Assembly: GCA_002243285.1 (NCBI GenBank)
Contig: CP022585.1
Span: 4,080,641-4,144,640 of the forward strand
DNA: 64,000 nucleotides
Direction: 5' to 3'
DNA from: Candidatus Fluviicola riflensis
GTDB taxonomy: Bacteria > Bacteroidota > Bacteroidia > Flavobacteriales_D > Crocinitomicaceae
Positions 24,829 through 34,687 of this stretch are shown here, piece by piece. The translations under genes and the position numbers were made by a program. Numbering within the stretch: position 1 is the first letter of the stretch; each line of letters begins with the position of its first letter. The notes beneath the pieces are model-generated. The model was not told where the DNA came from, ran no database searches, and saw only the letters and a list, made by a program, of their open reading frames with translations.

Positions 24829-25207
24829 GTGTCAATTCTTGCGTTATCTTCTCCAATAACTGTTCCGTTTTTACCATCAATTTCTGCAATGGTAATTCTT
24901 CTTTGGCCGTATAGATCACAAATAAAGCCAATTGTTTGTGTTCTGTACTTAGCCATTCTTCCAAAATTAGTTTTTTCTTTCGGAATGTTTCACGCAGTAA
25001 ACGTTTGATGCGATTTCGTTCATGTGCCGGCTTAAAAATGCGTTTCGGGGCTGAAAAAACGAGTTGGAACGGTTGGTTTTCCGGCAATTCCAATTCCTTG
25101 AAATGGACCACAAACGGATACAGCCGGATCGATTTTCCTTCCTTGAACAAACGCTCAATGGTTTTCTGACTGCACAGTTTGTAGTTTTTCCCGAATCGTT
25201 CGTTCAT
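24809..25207 (-). CDS. rnpA: Ribonuclease P protein component
   Basis: A 132-residue basic protein that assists the RNase P RNA in maturing tRNA 5' ends. The family signature appears as HERNRIKRLLRETFRKKK near residues 61-78, preceded by LVFSAPKRIFKPA. The N-terminus (LCSQKTIERLFKEGKS) is also standard. It is not next to rpmH or dnaA as in many bacteria. It follows cysS by 7 bases and overlaps ctp by 20 bases. Confidence 0.95.
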   Translation of the reverse strand: MNERFGKNYKLCSQKTIERLFKEGKSIRLYPFVVHFKELELPENQPFQLVFSAPKRIFKPAHERNRIKRLLRETFRKKKLILEEWLSTEHKQLALFVIYTAKEELPLQKLMVKTEQLLEKITQELTHETHQK

Positions 25208-25214
25208 ACTCCGA

Positions 25215-26693
25215 TTATTGGGCCGACCACGTAACGCCGTCTTTGCCGTCTTTTACCACGATTCCGGCAGCCGTCAATTGATCGCGGATTTTATCGGAAG
25301 TTGTCCAATCCTTATTTTCGCGTGAAAGCTGACGCAATTCCAATACCAAATCCATTACAGGAGCCAGCTTGGAATCGTTATTCGGAGCTTCCAAAGGATG
25401 AACTCCCAAAACATCATAGACAAACGCATGCATTTCCGTTTTGAGCAAAGCCAGATCTTCAGCAGTAATGCTGTCTTTTTCGTCGTTGATCAGGTTGAGG
25501 CGTTTCACAGCTTCAAACAGATTCGCAACCAGGATAGGCGCGTTAAAATCATCGTTCATGGCCGAATAAAAACCGGCAATCAGTTCCTTTACATCGAAGG
25601 AAGAACTTGTCCCTGTCGGTACTTTCTCCAGCAAATTCAAGGCATCAGTCAATCGGCCGAACCCTTTTTCAGCGGCATCCAATGCTGTTGGTGTAAAATC
25701 GAGCGTACTGCGGTAATGTGCCTGCATCATAAAAAAGCGAAGCACATTCGGACTGTAAGGTTTATTAAAAACGTCGCTGGTTCCTTCCACAATTTCCTTC
25801 GGTAAGAAGAAATTCCCAAGCGATTTACTCATTTTTTGTCCATTCACGTTCAGCATATTGGCGTGCATCCAGATATTCGCCGGATTGCAACCCATTGCGC
25901 CGCAACTTTGGGCGATTTCATCTTCGTGGTGCGGAAATTTCAAATCCATTCCACCACCGTGAATATCGAAAGTCGGCCCGAGGTACTTGGTACTCATTGC
26001 TGTACATTCGATGTGCCAGCCCGGATTTCCGTCTCCCCATGGCGAGCGCCAGATCTGCATATCGTCAGGATTGGCTTTTTTCCACAATGCGAAATCGGCG
26101 AAGAAACGTTTTTCTTCCTGAGCGTTCAATTCGCGGGTTTCTTCTTCGAGTTCATCAATTTTGCGACCGCTCAAAATACCATAATTGTATTTCTGGCTAT
26201 AGGCTTTCACATCAAAATACACCGAACCGTTTACCACGTAAGCAAATCCGTTGTCAAGAATTTGTTCGATGATCTCGATTTGTTCCTGAATATGTGCGGT
26301 TGCTGTAGGTTCGATACTTGGCGGCAACATGTTGTAAATGCGTTGCAATTCCTGGAATTTCACGTTGTATTTGTACACGATTTCCAGTGATTGCACTTGT
26401 TCCAGGCGAGCGGCTTTCCCAATACTGTCAACGGCTTCACCGGCGCTGTTGGTAATGTGTCCGGCGTCAGTAATGTTGCGCACATACTTCACCGCATAAC
26501 CCAGTTTGAGCAAATAGCGATACACCATATCGAAGTTGATAAAGGTGCGCATATTGCCCATGTGCGGTTCACTGTAGAGCGTCGGTCCGCACACATACAA
26601 GCCCACGCGGTTTGCGTGAATAGGTGTGAAACGTTCTTTTTTCCCTGAAAGACTATTGTAAATCTGTAATTCGCCAGCGGTATTCATGCACAT
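25215..26693 (-). CDS. cysS: Cysteinyl-tRNA synthetase
   Basis: A 492-residue class I aminoacyl-tRNA synthetase. The zinc/cysteine-binding start of the fold ([19 protein letters not shown]) contains the HIGH-equivalent HMGN. A second signature is [16 protein letters not shown], here [14 protein letters not shown], with [19 protein letters not shown]. The KMSKS loop is [12 protein letters not shown]. The C-terminal DALR-type helical domain is complete. Two in-frame ATGs lie at 26693 and 26687; either could be used. It heads the minus-strand run cysS-rnpA-ctp-ligase-OmpA. Confidence 0.96.
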   Translation of the reverse strand: MCMNTAGELQIYNSLSGKKERFTPIHANRVGLYVCGPTLYSEPHMGNMRTFINFDMVYRYLLKLGYAVKYVRNITDAGHITNSAGEAVDSIGKAARLEQVQSLEIVYKYNVKFQELQRIYNMLPPSIEPTATAHIQEQIEIIEQILDNGFAYVVNGSVYFDVKAYSQKYNYGILSGRKIDELEEETRELNAQEEKRFFADFALWKKANPDDMQIWRSPWGDGNPGWHIECTAMSTKYLGPTFDIHGGGMDLKFPHHEDEIAQSCGAMGCNPANIWMHANMLNVNGQKMSKSLGNFFLPKEIVEGTSDVFNKPYSPNVLRFFMMQAHYRSTLDFTPTALDAAEKGFGRLTDALNLLEKVPTGTSSSFDVKELIAGFYSAMNDDFNAPILVANLFEAVKRLNLINDEKDSITAEDLALLKTEMHAFVYDVLGVHPLEAPNNDSKLAPVMDLVLELRQLSRENKDWTTSDKIRDQLTAAGIVVKDGKDGVTWSAQ

Positions 26694-26751
26694 TGAGGTA
26701 TAAGAGCACGAAGATAATACTATTTTTTCTTAGGAATTTAGTCTAAATATA

Positions 26752-26765
26752 GCCTAATATTAGGC
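26752..26765. repeat. 14-bp perfect palindrome at a gene end
   Basis: GCCTAATATTAGGC spans the stop codon of the gene ending at 26760. It has no loop and no following T-run on the minus strand, so its role, if any, is unclear. Confidence 0.5.
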
Positions 26766-27482
26766 AGTTTTATTGGCGGCCAACGGTAACAAATTAATCA
26801 TTCGGTAAAAATCACCAATTAGCTCATCTAATTTTGCCTTTCTAATTGGAATAGCATCATTTTTGAAATATCCAGTTAAAGTGCACTCTTCAGGTGTAAT
26901 TCTTTTGTGATGAGATTCATATAATGACTCATCTAATTCAGGATAAGCTTCTTTTGCTGCTAAGATAAAATCTTGTAAATTGGGGTGAGTGATGTCAAAG
27001 TTATCCCAGTCAGAAGCTTGTACAAATTGATCACTTTCAATTATCAATCCTGATAAAACGTTTATACAGAAACCCACACATGTTGAAAATTCAGGTAATC
27101 CTGATGAGGAGGAATAAGTTCCATCTTGTCCGTATCTAGAGGCATCAAAAATCATCGAATACATAATTTTTGATCGCTTTTTTATTGAGTCAAATCTTGA
27201 AAGAACGGCCTCAATAAACGTATCAGAAGTAGAAAAATAGTTTAATTCTTTATGATAGTAAGATTCTAATTTAGGTTCTTCAGTAGCCTTACAAAAGATT
27301 ATACCCGTTGGTAAGTAATGAAACATAAATAATTCTCCCCTAAGACAAATGATTAATGCAGTGTGGTTTCCAGCATTTGTGCCTTTCTTAAGGATAATTT
27401 CCATTCCGATTGCTATGAAATTTTTAGACAAGTCAGCATCAGCCGTCTTAATAAGTCTATTTCTTTTAGTAAGTAAATTCAA
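26760..27482 (-). CDS. Hypothetical protein, possible papain-fold (YiiX-like) hydrolase
   Basis: A 240-residue protein that I do not recognise with certainty. A His in AGNHTALIICLRGELFMFHY near residue 39 and a Cys in STCVGFCINVLSGLI near residues 133-138 occur in the order expected for permuted NlpC/P60-like (YaeF/YiiX) cysteine hydrolases; this is weak pattern evidence only. No signal peptide or TM segment is seen. The ORF begins with TTG at 27482, one base after the stop of the upstream gene (coupled translation). The first internal ATG is at 27404 and would still keep the His/Cys region. The gene is clearly more A/T-rich than its neighbours. Confidence 0.55.
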   Translation of the reverse strand: MNLLTKRNRLIKTADADLSKNFIAIGMEIILKKGTNAGNHTALIICLRGELFMFHYLPTGIIFCKATEEPKLESYYHKELNYFSTSDTFIEAVLSRFDSIKKRSKIMYSMIFDASRYGQDGTYSSSSGLPEFSTCVGFCINVLSGLIIESDQFVQASDWDNFDITHPNLQDFILAAKEAYPELDESLYESHHKRITPEECTLTGYFKNDAIPIRKAKLDELIGDFYRMINLLPLAANKTA

Positions 27483-27483
27483 T

Positions 27484-28440
27484 TCAAACAGTTTTTCGTT
27501 TTGTTCGACTTTTGAATCTTAATAAAAGGCTTTCATAAGTCTGTTTAATTATAGGATGGCTTTTGTAATCCTTTAGGCTGGATAGGATAGTGAACAGTTG
27601 TCCTTCTTCGGCAGTTGAATTATCAAATAGTCTAATATATTTAAGTATCTCAAACAGTCTTATTTCTAAGTCTGTATCTTTTTCCATTATTTCATAATTG
27701 AGATCAATGAAGGCGGAGTATCGTTCTTGTCCGTCAAGTTTCTGATAAGAAGTGTAAAAACTCTGAATCTTCTTGAACTCATCCTTATCAGGATAAACAT
27801 CCACGAATTCATGGGAATCGCCACTTGGAGTATGAGACCTATAAGCACAAATATACACGTCACTATAGGCAAAATCTCTTGCTCTTCTTGCTTCTGCTTC
27901 CGAAATACAGTTAATTCTTACGGAATAATCTTTATCGTAAGGCATAATATGAAGTTGAGCTTTTGAGTCTAAACTTTCTAGTTTTCCAAATAAAAAAGTG
28001 AGGTTTTCAATTCTTCTCGTACGTTTTTTCTTTGGAGACGGAAAAGGTTTTGATTTAAACTCAGAAATAAGAGATCTTCGAGATATTCCATTTGAAACAA
28101 TATCGAACTCGAATGAGTAATTAGATTTCGAGATTACTTGTTGTAATGTTTGCCATTTTTTTAATGCTCCCGTTCTGATGGGTTTTCGATTCATAGCACT
28201 ATCAATGTCATTTTCTACAAGCTTTAAAAAACTCTCTTCAGCTTCTAGTTTTACAGCAGCACTCGACTTAAATACATTTAATCGAAATTTAGAGGCATCA
28301 TCATAGTTTTGAAGTAACTCAGTGAAAGAAGCTAATAATTCTTGGAAAAGTAAAGCATCAGCTAAGGTCAGCCGGTCCAATTCGATATCTCTACCGTCTC
28401 CAGATTTTTTAATACAAAGAATTAATTCTTCTTTTTTCAT
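27484..28440 (-). CDS. Hypothetical protein, first gene of AT-rich pair
   Basis: A 318-residue soluble protein of unknown function. Residues 1-70 (LILCIKKSGDGRDIELDRLT, FTELLQNYDDASKFRLNVF) suggest an alpha/beta N-terminal domain. A basic linker (PSPKKKRTRR) near residue 137 leads to a small beta-barrel-like stretch (FLFGKLESLDSKAQLHIMPYD then YSVRINCISEAEARRARDFAY). The C-terminal 90 residues are helical. There is no signal peptide or membrane segment. It is separated by one base from the downstream partner. Base composition and codon choice (AAA, AAT, TTA) are much more A/T-rich than the flanking cysS and M48 genes, suggesting transfer. Confidence 0.6.
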   Translation of the reverse strand: MKKEELILCIKKSGDGRDIELDRLTLADALLFQELLASFTELLQNYDDASKFRLNVFKSSAAVKLEAEESFLKLVENDIDSAMNRKPIRTGALKKWQTLQQVISKSNYSFEFDIVSNGISRRSLISEFKSKPFPSPKKKRTRRIENLTFLFGKLESLDSKAQLHIMPYDKDYSVRINCISEAEARRARDFAYSDVYICAYRSHTPSGDSHEFVDVYPDKDEFKKIQSFYTSYQKLDGQERYSAFIDLNYEIMEKDTDLEIRLFEILKYIRLFDNSTAEEGQLFTILSSLKDYKSHPIIKQTYESLLLRFKSRTKRKTV

Positions 28441-28791
28441 ACTAAATCCTTAGATAAAGAGATATACGCTAGCATATAAGATTCGTTACAAGTTATATAA
28501 TTCTCTCCCTCTTTATGAGCTTAGAATTATAATAGCCATCGACAAATGTAGAATTTCTCCAAGCATCCTACAACCGTATTTCCCGCAATTTTGACATTTA
28601 ACATATTTGCGGATTACCACATTTTTCTGTGTGGGTTTAAATTTCAGAGTCTAGTTTTGAATTCTATAATAAATAGGACAAGCTTTAAGATCACAAATTT
28701 GTGTTATTAGAAATATGGCAGATCAACTGATTCTCCAATTGTCGACCGTTATAAAAACTATCTTAACTTTGTTACACCAAGCATAATCACC
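28441..28791. other. AT-rich intergenic region between divergent genes
   Basis: These 351 bases separate the AT-rich pair (minus) from the M48 protease gene (plus). I see no ORF, tRNA or long repeat. A promoter for the plus-strand gene is visible at its right end; none is clear for the minus strand. Confidence 0.6.
28739..28771 (+). promoter_or_regulatory. Candidate sigma-A promoter for the M48 protease operon
   Basis: TTG at 28739-28741 is followed after 22 nt by TAACTTTG (28764-28771), an exact TAnnTTTG match. It lies 20 nt upstream of the GTG start at 28792. Confidence 0.5.
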
Positions 28792-30294
28792 GTGAAAATC
28801 AGTTTTCTCCTTAGTATAATTTTACTCTGCTCGCTATCAGTTATATACGGACAAGCCAACGTCGACACGCTGGGTTTTGAACCCGCTCCCAATACTGCTG
28901 AAAAAGAAGCTTTACTTGATTTGTTGCAGAAAGAATACAACAAACAATTAGACTTACTTGCCGATGAAGAAGTGACTTCGCAACAGCGTTCTGTTCTCCG
29001 AAAGGCCTATAGTGAGCGTTATTCAGCCGGAAAATCATTGATCAAAAGCGATAAAGCCATTCTTTCGGGACCTTTGTATGATTCGGTGAATATTATTTTC
29101 ACCACTATTCTGAACGCTAATCCTGAATTGGATCAATCCAGTAAACTCGTTCTATTTCGTCATCGTGTATTCAATGCTTTTACACTTGGAGACAATATCA
29201 TCTTTGTGAACATTGGTTTGCTTGCCCGTCTGAGTAACAGAGAACAATTGGCGTTGGTGATCGCCCACGAACTTTCGCATAACCTGCGCAAGCATTCGCA
29301 ATATAAAATCCTGACCAATGTGCTTCGCCAAACCGATGAACAGCTCAATGACGAGATCAATCGCATTCAGCGACAGGAATACGGACAGGTAACTGCCTTG
29401 AACGAATTGTTATTGCCGAGTATATATGCCGAGCGTGAGCAATCGCGCCAGCATGAATTTGAGGCCGATTCGCTTGGGCTGGTTTATTACCGTGAAGCAG
29501 GTTACAGCCCGGTATTGGCTTTTAACTTGTTTGAAATCATGCAAGCAGCAGACCATTTATACGAAACGGAATTGTTGCCAGTATTTTCGCTTCTTAAAAT
29601 TGACTCGCTGGGAGGTATTGCGCAACGGCACAAACGTTATTCGCCGGTTTCGTCACTCGGAACGTTTGCTAATGAAGAAGATGAATACGAACCGTATTTG
29701 CGTTCACATCCTTATGAAGCGGAACGGACCAATGCATTGCTAAGGCAACTAGGTGTAGATGAAATAGATACACTCGTCCCCATTGATACTGCCTACTTGC
29801 GCATGCGATATCTTGCAGATGGCGAAATGGTTCACAGCTCTGTTGCAGATGGTAATTTTTCAGAAGGAATTTATTTTGCTTTGCGCATGCAGCAACATTA
29901 TCCGCAGGATCTTTACCCGAAATCGGCGCTGGCATGTATGTTTAACCTTTTGTCGTTTTACAAAACAACCCGAACGGCCGGGAAACACATCGAGTTACAA
30001 AATCCAAAAAATGATGAGGCCGCAGACCGGTTGAATTACCTGTTGCAATTGCTGAATCCGCAGGAATCACAACAAATCGGGCAAACACTACGAAATGAAA
30101 TTCCACCGGCGTATCAAAACATTTTGATTGAATTGAGCGATCTGACTACTGCCTTTATAGCCAAAGATTTCGATTCGTATTTATTGCGTCGTGATGCCCT
30201 TTTACCGCAGGTCTTAAAAACACCTTTTGCAGCGTATCTCGAAGATCTTCAGGAGAAATATTACCAACAAAAACACATAATCAAAAACAAATAA
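28792..30294 (+). CDS. M48-family zinc metalloprotease, exported
   Basis: A 500-residue protein starting with GTG at 28792. Residues 1-20 are a signal peptide (MKISFLLSIILLCSLSVIYG). The zinc-binding motif HELSH lies in ALVIAHELSHNLRKHSQY near residues 160-165, and the third ligand is the Glu in FEADSLGLVYYREAGYSP, both typical of M48 (BepA/HtpX-like) peptidases. A second helical half of about 200 residues resembles a repeat scaffold but shows no clear TPR consensus. It probably works in the periplasm on outer-membrane or misfolded proteins. The next gene begins 5 bases after its stop. Confidence 0.88.
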   Translation: MKISFLLSIILLCSLSVIYGQANVDTLGFEPAPNTAEKEALLDLLQKEYNKQLDLLADEEVTSQQRSVLRKAYSERYSAGKSLIKSDKAILSGPLYDSVNIIFTTILNANPELDQSSKLVLFRHRVFNAFTLGDNIIFVNIGLLARLSNREQLALVIAHELSHNLRKHSQYKILTNVLRQTDEQLNDEINRIQRQEYGQVTALNELLLPSIYAEREQSRQHEFEADSLGLVYYREAGYSPVLAFNLFEIMQAADHLYETELLPVFSLLKIDSLGGIAQRHKRYSPVSSLGTFANEEDEYEPYLRSHPYEAERTNALLRQLGVDEIDTLVPIDTAYLRMRYLADGEMVHSSVADGNFSEGIYFALRMQQHYPQDLYPKSALACMFNLLSFYKTTRTAGKHIELQNPKNDEAADRLNYLLQLLNPQESQQIGQTLRNEIPPAYQNILIELSDLTTAFIAKDFDSYLLRRDALLPQVLKTPFAAYLEDLQEKYYQQKHIIKNK

Positions 30295-30299
30295 AACCC

Positions 30300-31898
30300 A
30301 TGAGAAAAATCAAATCGGTATTAACCCTTGCTTCCTTATTGCTGGCGTTTACGTTCCATGCACAGCAACATTCTGTTTCCAATGTATTGAACCTGAAAAG
30401 TGCCAAACAATCGGGAACAATCATTGAAGACAGCAAAATTGTAGGATACTACATTTTCTATTTCAAAGAAAAACAAGACAAAAAAATCAGTACCTATGAA
30501 ATTGAAGTGTTTGACGACAACTACAATTCATTGAAAAGTTTTGAAGTAACCCGTCCGAAAAACACCTATATGTTAGAAATGGTATTTAACGGAGAAGTGT
30601 TTATGTTGCATTTCTACGATGCTAAAACAGGATATGAATTTGTGACTTACGACCGTGACGGTGAGGTGGCAGGATCGAAAAAAATCCCGAAAGAAGAACT
30701 TGGATACTGGGAATTGAACAGAGCCATGACCAATATTCAAAGCGCTACCGAAAACACAACGATTTTCCCTACAGGAACTACCGGTTTTGTACGTCAAACC
30801 TTTACCAAAGGTGAAAACAGACGCAAATACGGTTATGAAATTGTTGCCTACAATAACTCAATGGAGGAATTGTGGTCATACGGTTCCGATCCGAATTCCG
30901 AGATCATCGAAGGTGCTGATTTGAATGATGCAACGACGAAAGTGATTGCCGCTACCGTGACGAAAAAGAAAAATATTTCAACCAAAAAAATGGACACTTA
31001 CTGCTTGCTGTTGGATGCTTCAACAGGTGAGTTGATTAAGGAAATTTCCATGGGTGGTGAAGACGAAGGAAAAAAATCGTTGTTAAAAACCTTTGTAGAT
31101 GAAACGAAAGGAAGCATTTTATTGATTGGAGAATACTATAAACCAGGCGATGATATCCTGAAGGATAAAAGTCAGGGTATGTTCCTGGATGAGGTTTCCA
31201 TGACAGGCTCAGCTGTTAGCAACACAGAATACAAATGGAAAGGTGATGTGGATCAGTTTAAACAAGAGAATATTTCTGCTGAAGATAAAAAAGAAGCCGA
31301 TAAGCAGTTTTACCTGTTTTTCCATGATGTGATTCGCACCAGTGACGGACGTTTGTACCTGGTAGCCGAGCAATATAGAAAACAATTGAGCGCCGGTGGT
31401 ACTGCTATGAATGTATTGGCAGCGGCAGCAGGAGGATCTTCCGATGCTTCTAACTTTGAGATTTTAGTAGGAAACATGGTGGTCATCGAGTTTGACGCGA
31501 CAAACAAAATGACAGGTTACGATTTGATTAGCAAACGTAAAACCAGCGTATTGTTACCCGCAGGTGCCGGATTCTGGAATACGGCTTTTCTGGGTTATTA
31601 CATCAATTCAATGGGTTCATTTGATTACGCATTTACCTCAAGCGATAAGAAGAGTGACCGTTACAGCGTTGTTTACATCGATGCAAACCGCAAAGAAGAA
31701 AAAGGTGCCACAAAATCAGATTTGATGGTTGGTGTGATTCAAATTGATGGTGGTGAACGTACAAACAGCCGCGTTCCGATCAACATGGAATCTAAATTCT
31801 GGTGGATTCAGGCCGCGAAGCCTGGTTACATCAGCGTAGGCGAGTACTTCCGTAAAGAAAAACGCGTTGACTTGCGTTTGGAACCGATTGCGTACTAA
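30300..31898 (+). CDS. Conserved-looking exported protein, function unknown
   Basis: A 532-residue protein with signal peptide MRKIKSVLTLASLLLAFTFHAQ. The remainder is rich in beta-strand patterns with Asp/Tyr/Lys turns, such as IVGYYIFYFKEKQDKKISTYE and TTGFVRQTFTKGENRRKYGYE, reminiscent of a multi-bladed propeller, though I cannot name a family. A hydrophobic Ala/Gly segment (MNVLAAAAGGSSDAS) near residue 382 breaks the pattern. No T9SS C-terminal signal is present. It lies 5 bases after the M48 protease gene, so the two are probably co-expressed in the envelope. A strong terminator follows. Confidence 0.7.
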   Translation: MRKIKSVLTLASLLLAFTFHAQQHSVSNVLNLKSAKQSGTIIEDSKIVGYYIFYFKEKQDKKISTYEIEVFDDNYNSLKSFEVTRPKNTYMLEMVFNGEVFMLHFYDAKTGYEFVTYDRDGEVAGSKKIPKEELGYWELNRAMTNIQSATENTTIFPTGTTGFVRQTFTKGENRRKYGYEIVAYNNSMEELWSYGSDPNSEIIEGADLNDATTKVIAATVTKKKNISTKKMDTYCLLLDASTGELIKEISMGGEDEGKKSLLKTFVDETKGSILLIGEYYKPGDDILKDKSQGMFLDEVSMTGSAVSNTEYKWKGDVDQFKQENISAEDKKEADKQFYLFFHDVIRTSDGRLYLVAEQYRKQLSAGGTAMNVLAAAAGGSSDASNFEILVGNMVVIEFDATNKMTGYDLISKRKTSVLLPAGAGFWNTAFLGYYINSMGSFDYAFTSSDKKSDRYSVVYIDANRKEEKGATKSDLMVGVIQIDGGERTNSRVPINMESKFWWIQAAKPGYISVGEYFRKEKRVDLRLEPIAY

Positions 31899-31917
31899 GA
31901 AATTAAGAATATAAAGC

Positions 31918-31947
31918 AAAAGGCTGTTGGTTTCGACAGCCTTTTTT
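31918..31947 (+). terminator. Intrinsic terminator
   Basis: AAAAGGCTGT pairs with ACAGCCTTTT around an 8-nt loop, followed by further T residues. It lies 20 bases past the stop at 31898. Confidence 0.85.
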
Positions 31948-32049
31948 GTTGATCTGATTTTTTTAAACCGGAAAAATTCCGAGTAATATTGCAGTATTAC
32001 TATGTATTTGAAAATCAAAATTTTGCAATTAAAATAGCGACGTATTGGA

Positions 32050-33216
32050 TCAATCAACCACAATTACCGGTGCCGAATAATACGTGCCATTAAACTCTCC
32101 ATGAACCACATATCCCTGGTACGCAATCGGTTGTTTCGATGCAAAAAAGATGCGGTAAATCAACGAATGGCTTAATAACCGTTCACCTTTTTCATTTTCG
32201 AATGGCAATTGCACAGATGAGGTAAACTCCTGCACCATATAATCTGCTTTGCGTTCGGCAAAAAGTTGCTTTACCAGCATGATGTCAGGCTGCACATAAA
32301 CACCTTTCGTATCGTAATCTTTGAGCGGTTTCAATACCATTTCATCCGGTTGGTAAGCTTCTAATAATTCATCAACAGACTCAAAATCGTTGAACATATT
32401 GGCACGAAGCACAAAATCGGTCCACAACGAAGCGTTTGATTGTTGGCGTTGAGCATCCAGGTAATGTAGCAATTCTTTCGTTCCGAACATACCACCTGTT
32501 GGATTGGGAAAAAACAGATCAGGATGTGCTTCCCAAAGTGCATTCAAAGGTTGAAAAACGTCCTGATTTCCTTCCCAGACAAACGGAATAACAAGATTGA
32601 TGAACGCACCGAATGCATGCTCATTCCAAGTACAACCGGTCGAAGTAATTATCACTTCGCGTGCCGGAACAACCGTTGTGTTCAATCCCAGTCGATTCAG
32701 TTCATCAGCGAAATACCGGTAATGAGCCTGGTGTTTATCGCTGGCCGGCAGATGGCTTACCAAAATGGCAATCGGAACTTCTGTCGGAAGAGCAACCCGA
32801 ATGGTTTCAAGCAATTGCTCCAGCGCATTCAAGTTAGTATAACCACCGTATTCATCACCAAACAATTGCTGTGTGGCTTCGCCCAGGGTTTGGATGAGCC
32901 CGATTTTCCCCGGCAGATTGATGTTCATTTCAATGAGTTTGGCACCTTCTGATGTTACCAGGAAATCAGCACATCCGGTAAAATCAGTTGTTTTCATCGG
33001 ATGAGGCTTCAACAACCATTGTTGCTGCTCAAGACAATAATTCCAATAGTCATCACTATCCAGCAAATCAAGCATCGCCGGAACCGCTTTATTGAGCCGC
33101 TGAAATAACCCTTTTGGCACAAGTAATGGGTTTGCAGTAAACAGGTATTCACTGCAACCACTCTCGCGAACAAGTTGATCGTAAAATAAATCCGTTCTTA
33201 GGTTTGTCTCAGTCAT
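32050..33216 (-). CDS. ATP-grasp-type ligase, candidate biosynthetic enzyme
   Basis: A 388-residue cytoplasmic protein. It shows ATP-grasp-like features of the type seen in glutathionylspermidine-synthase-like and related amide ligases: an N-terminal acidic region with GCADFLVTSEGAKLIEMNIN, a middle lobe with IAILVSHLPASDKHQ and the NPTGGMFGTKELL segment, and a nucleotide-binding stretch DEMVLKPLKDYDTKGVYV near residues 296-313, then YMVQEFTSSVQLPF. It probably forms an amide or ester bond using ATP; the substrates are unknown. It is the last gene of a four-gene operon; its start overlaps the stop of the adenylation gene by 4 bases. Confidence 0.65.
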   Translation of the reverse strand: MTETNLRTDLFYDQLVRESGCSEYLFTANPLLVPKGLFQRLNKAVPAMLDLLDSDDYWNYCLEQQQWLLKPHPMKTTDFTGCADFLVTSEGAKLIEMNINLPGKIGLIQTLGEATQQLFGDEYGGYTNLNALEQLLETIRVALPTEVPIAILVSHLPASDKHQAHYRYFADELNRLGLNTTVVPAREVIITSTGCTWNEHAFGAFINLVIPFVWEGNQDVFQPLNALWEAHPDLFFPNPTGGMFGTKELLHYLDAQRQQSNASLWTDFVLRANMFNDFESVDELLEAYQPDEMVLKPLKDYDTKGVYVQPDIMLVKQLFAERKADYMVQEFTSSVQLPFENEKGERLLSHSLIYRIFFASKQPIAYQGYVVHGEFNGTYYSAPVIVVD

Positions 33217-34685
33217 ACTTCCTGTAATTGTGCTTTTAATTGTGTCGCCAGTTCTTTCCGGTTGACCTTCCCGAGTTCATTTGCCGGAAACTGATCGACC
33301 AAGGCGATAACTACCGGAATCTTAAATGCTTCCAATCGCTTGGAACAATGTTCCCGGACTGCCGATTGAATGTCTTCAGGAACTCCATTGGAAGCAGCTA
33401 TAATTGCCGCGCCAACTACCTGGAACTTTGTTTCATCGGTAATCCCGCACACGGTAACACGTTCCACCCATGGTAATTCACTGATCACGTTTTCTACTTC
33501 CGATGGCTGACATTTCATGCCGTCAACACTAATCTGGTCATTGATCCGGCCGATGACTTTCACATAACCGTCTTCATCCATAATGCCCCAATCACCTGAA
33601 CGAATCCAGCCATCAGCGTCAATTACCTTAGCTGTTTCTTCAGGATTGTTCCAGTAACCAAGCATCACGTTCGGACCTTTCATGCAGATTTCTCCCAATC
33701 CACCGGCATCAGGATTATCGATTTTCAATTCCACATTTATGGTACGTTTTCCAGTGAAATCGAGCCGATGCGTGTTTTCATTATAATGAATGTAAGCACA
33801 TCGGCTGGCTTCGGTCATACCATAATACATGATAATCTGCGTGCCCGGCAGGAGGTCCAATAACTCCTGCGTGAGCGATACTTCCATGGGCGTGCAATTC
33901 ACAACCATGTAGCGCAGATAATGTCCGCAACAGATGAGTGCTTCGCGATGCTCATTCACCATGTCACGTAACATTGCGGGCGATGCCAAAAATCCGGTAG
34001 CGCTTTTTTGCTGAATAAGTGTTGTCAAATGCTCCAGATCGTAGCGCTGATTGGTTAAAACGGCTTGTCCACCAACCATAATCAGCGCGTGAATATGCCC
34101 CAGGCCGAAGGTAAATGCCAGCGGCAAACTGATCAGTTCACGATCATCGGCAGTCATTTGAGTGAAATCCAGAATGCTTTCTGCCGTGGCAATTGTGTTT
34201 GTATGCGAGGTCATCACCGCTTTCGGTGCGCCGGTTGTGCCACTGGTAAACATCATGTAGGCAACTTCATTCGACCCGCGAACTGGTGAATTATTACCTG
34301 ATAAAGTACGAAACGGCAATTCCTGAAAATCACAATCATTCAACTGCTCCGGATAGTTGTCCGTAACGCAATACGTTGCTGTAGTAATCGCTGCAATTTG
34401 TTTCACACTTCCTTTCGGTCGGTTAATGCTCAAATGAACCGGAATAGCACCAATATAACCAGCTGCAAAATAACTGATCAAATGATCGATGCCATGTTCC
34501 AGCAATAGCATTACGCGATCACCCGTTTGTACACCGTGTTGTTGTAATCCGGCGGCAGTTTTCACTACGCGTTGAAACAACTCACCGTAAGTAAGCGTTT
34601 GGTTAGCGTCTGACACAAAGATTTTGTCGGGAATCGCGTTACTTTGACGTTCCAGGTGATCGATAATGCGTTGTTCTGCACTCAT
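33213..34685 (-). CDS. AMP-forming adenylation enzyme (acyl-CoA synthetase / NRPS A-domain-like)
   Basis: A 490-residue ANL-superfamily enzyme. Motifs: TSGTTGAPK at 147-155 (phosphate loop), YYGMTEASRC near residue 286, RSGDWGIMDEDG and GRINDQISVDGMKCQPSEVE (the hinge), and the catalytic Lys473 in ELGKVNRKEL. It activates a carboxylic acid as an acyl-adenylate. No carrier-protein gene is present in the operon, so it either makes a CoA thioester or hands the acyl-adenylate to a partner, which the neighbouring ATP-grasp enzyme would not need. The substrate cannot be predicted by eye. It lies 2 bases after the heme-oxygenase-fold gene and overlaps the ATP-grasp gene by 4 bases. Confidence 0.85.
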   Translation of the reverse strand: MSAEQRIIDHLERQSNAIPDKIFVSDANQTLTYGELFQRVVKTAAGLQQHGVQTGDRVMLLLEHGIDHLISYFAAGYIGAIPVHLSINRPKGSVKQIAAITTATYCVTDNYPEQLNDCDFQELPFRTLSGNNSPVRGSNEVAYMMFTSGTTGAPKAVMTSHTNTIATAESILDFTQMTADDRELISLPLAFTFGLGHIHALIMVGGQAVLTNQRYDLEHLTTLIQQKSATGFLASPAMLRDMVNEHREALICCGHYLRYMVVNCTPMEVSLTQELLDLLPGTQIIMYYGMTEASRCAYIHYNENTHRLDFTGKRTINVELKIDNPDAGGLGEICMKGPNVMLGYWNNPEETAKVIDADGWIRSGDWGIMDEDGYVKVIGRINDQISVDGMKCQPSEVENVISELPWVERVTVCGITDETKFQVVGAAIIAASNGVPEDIQSAVREHCSKRLEAFKIPVVIALVDQFPANELGKVNRKELATQLKAQLQEV

Positions 34686-34687
34686 AA

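Noticed and set aside
26760..28440. Naming the AT-rich pair as a known defence or toxin-antitoxin system
   Set aside because: No recognisable toxin, nuclease, helicase or regulator motif was found; the papain-fold idea rests on two residues only.
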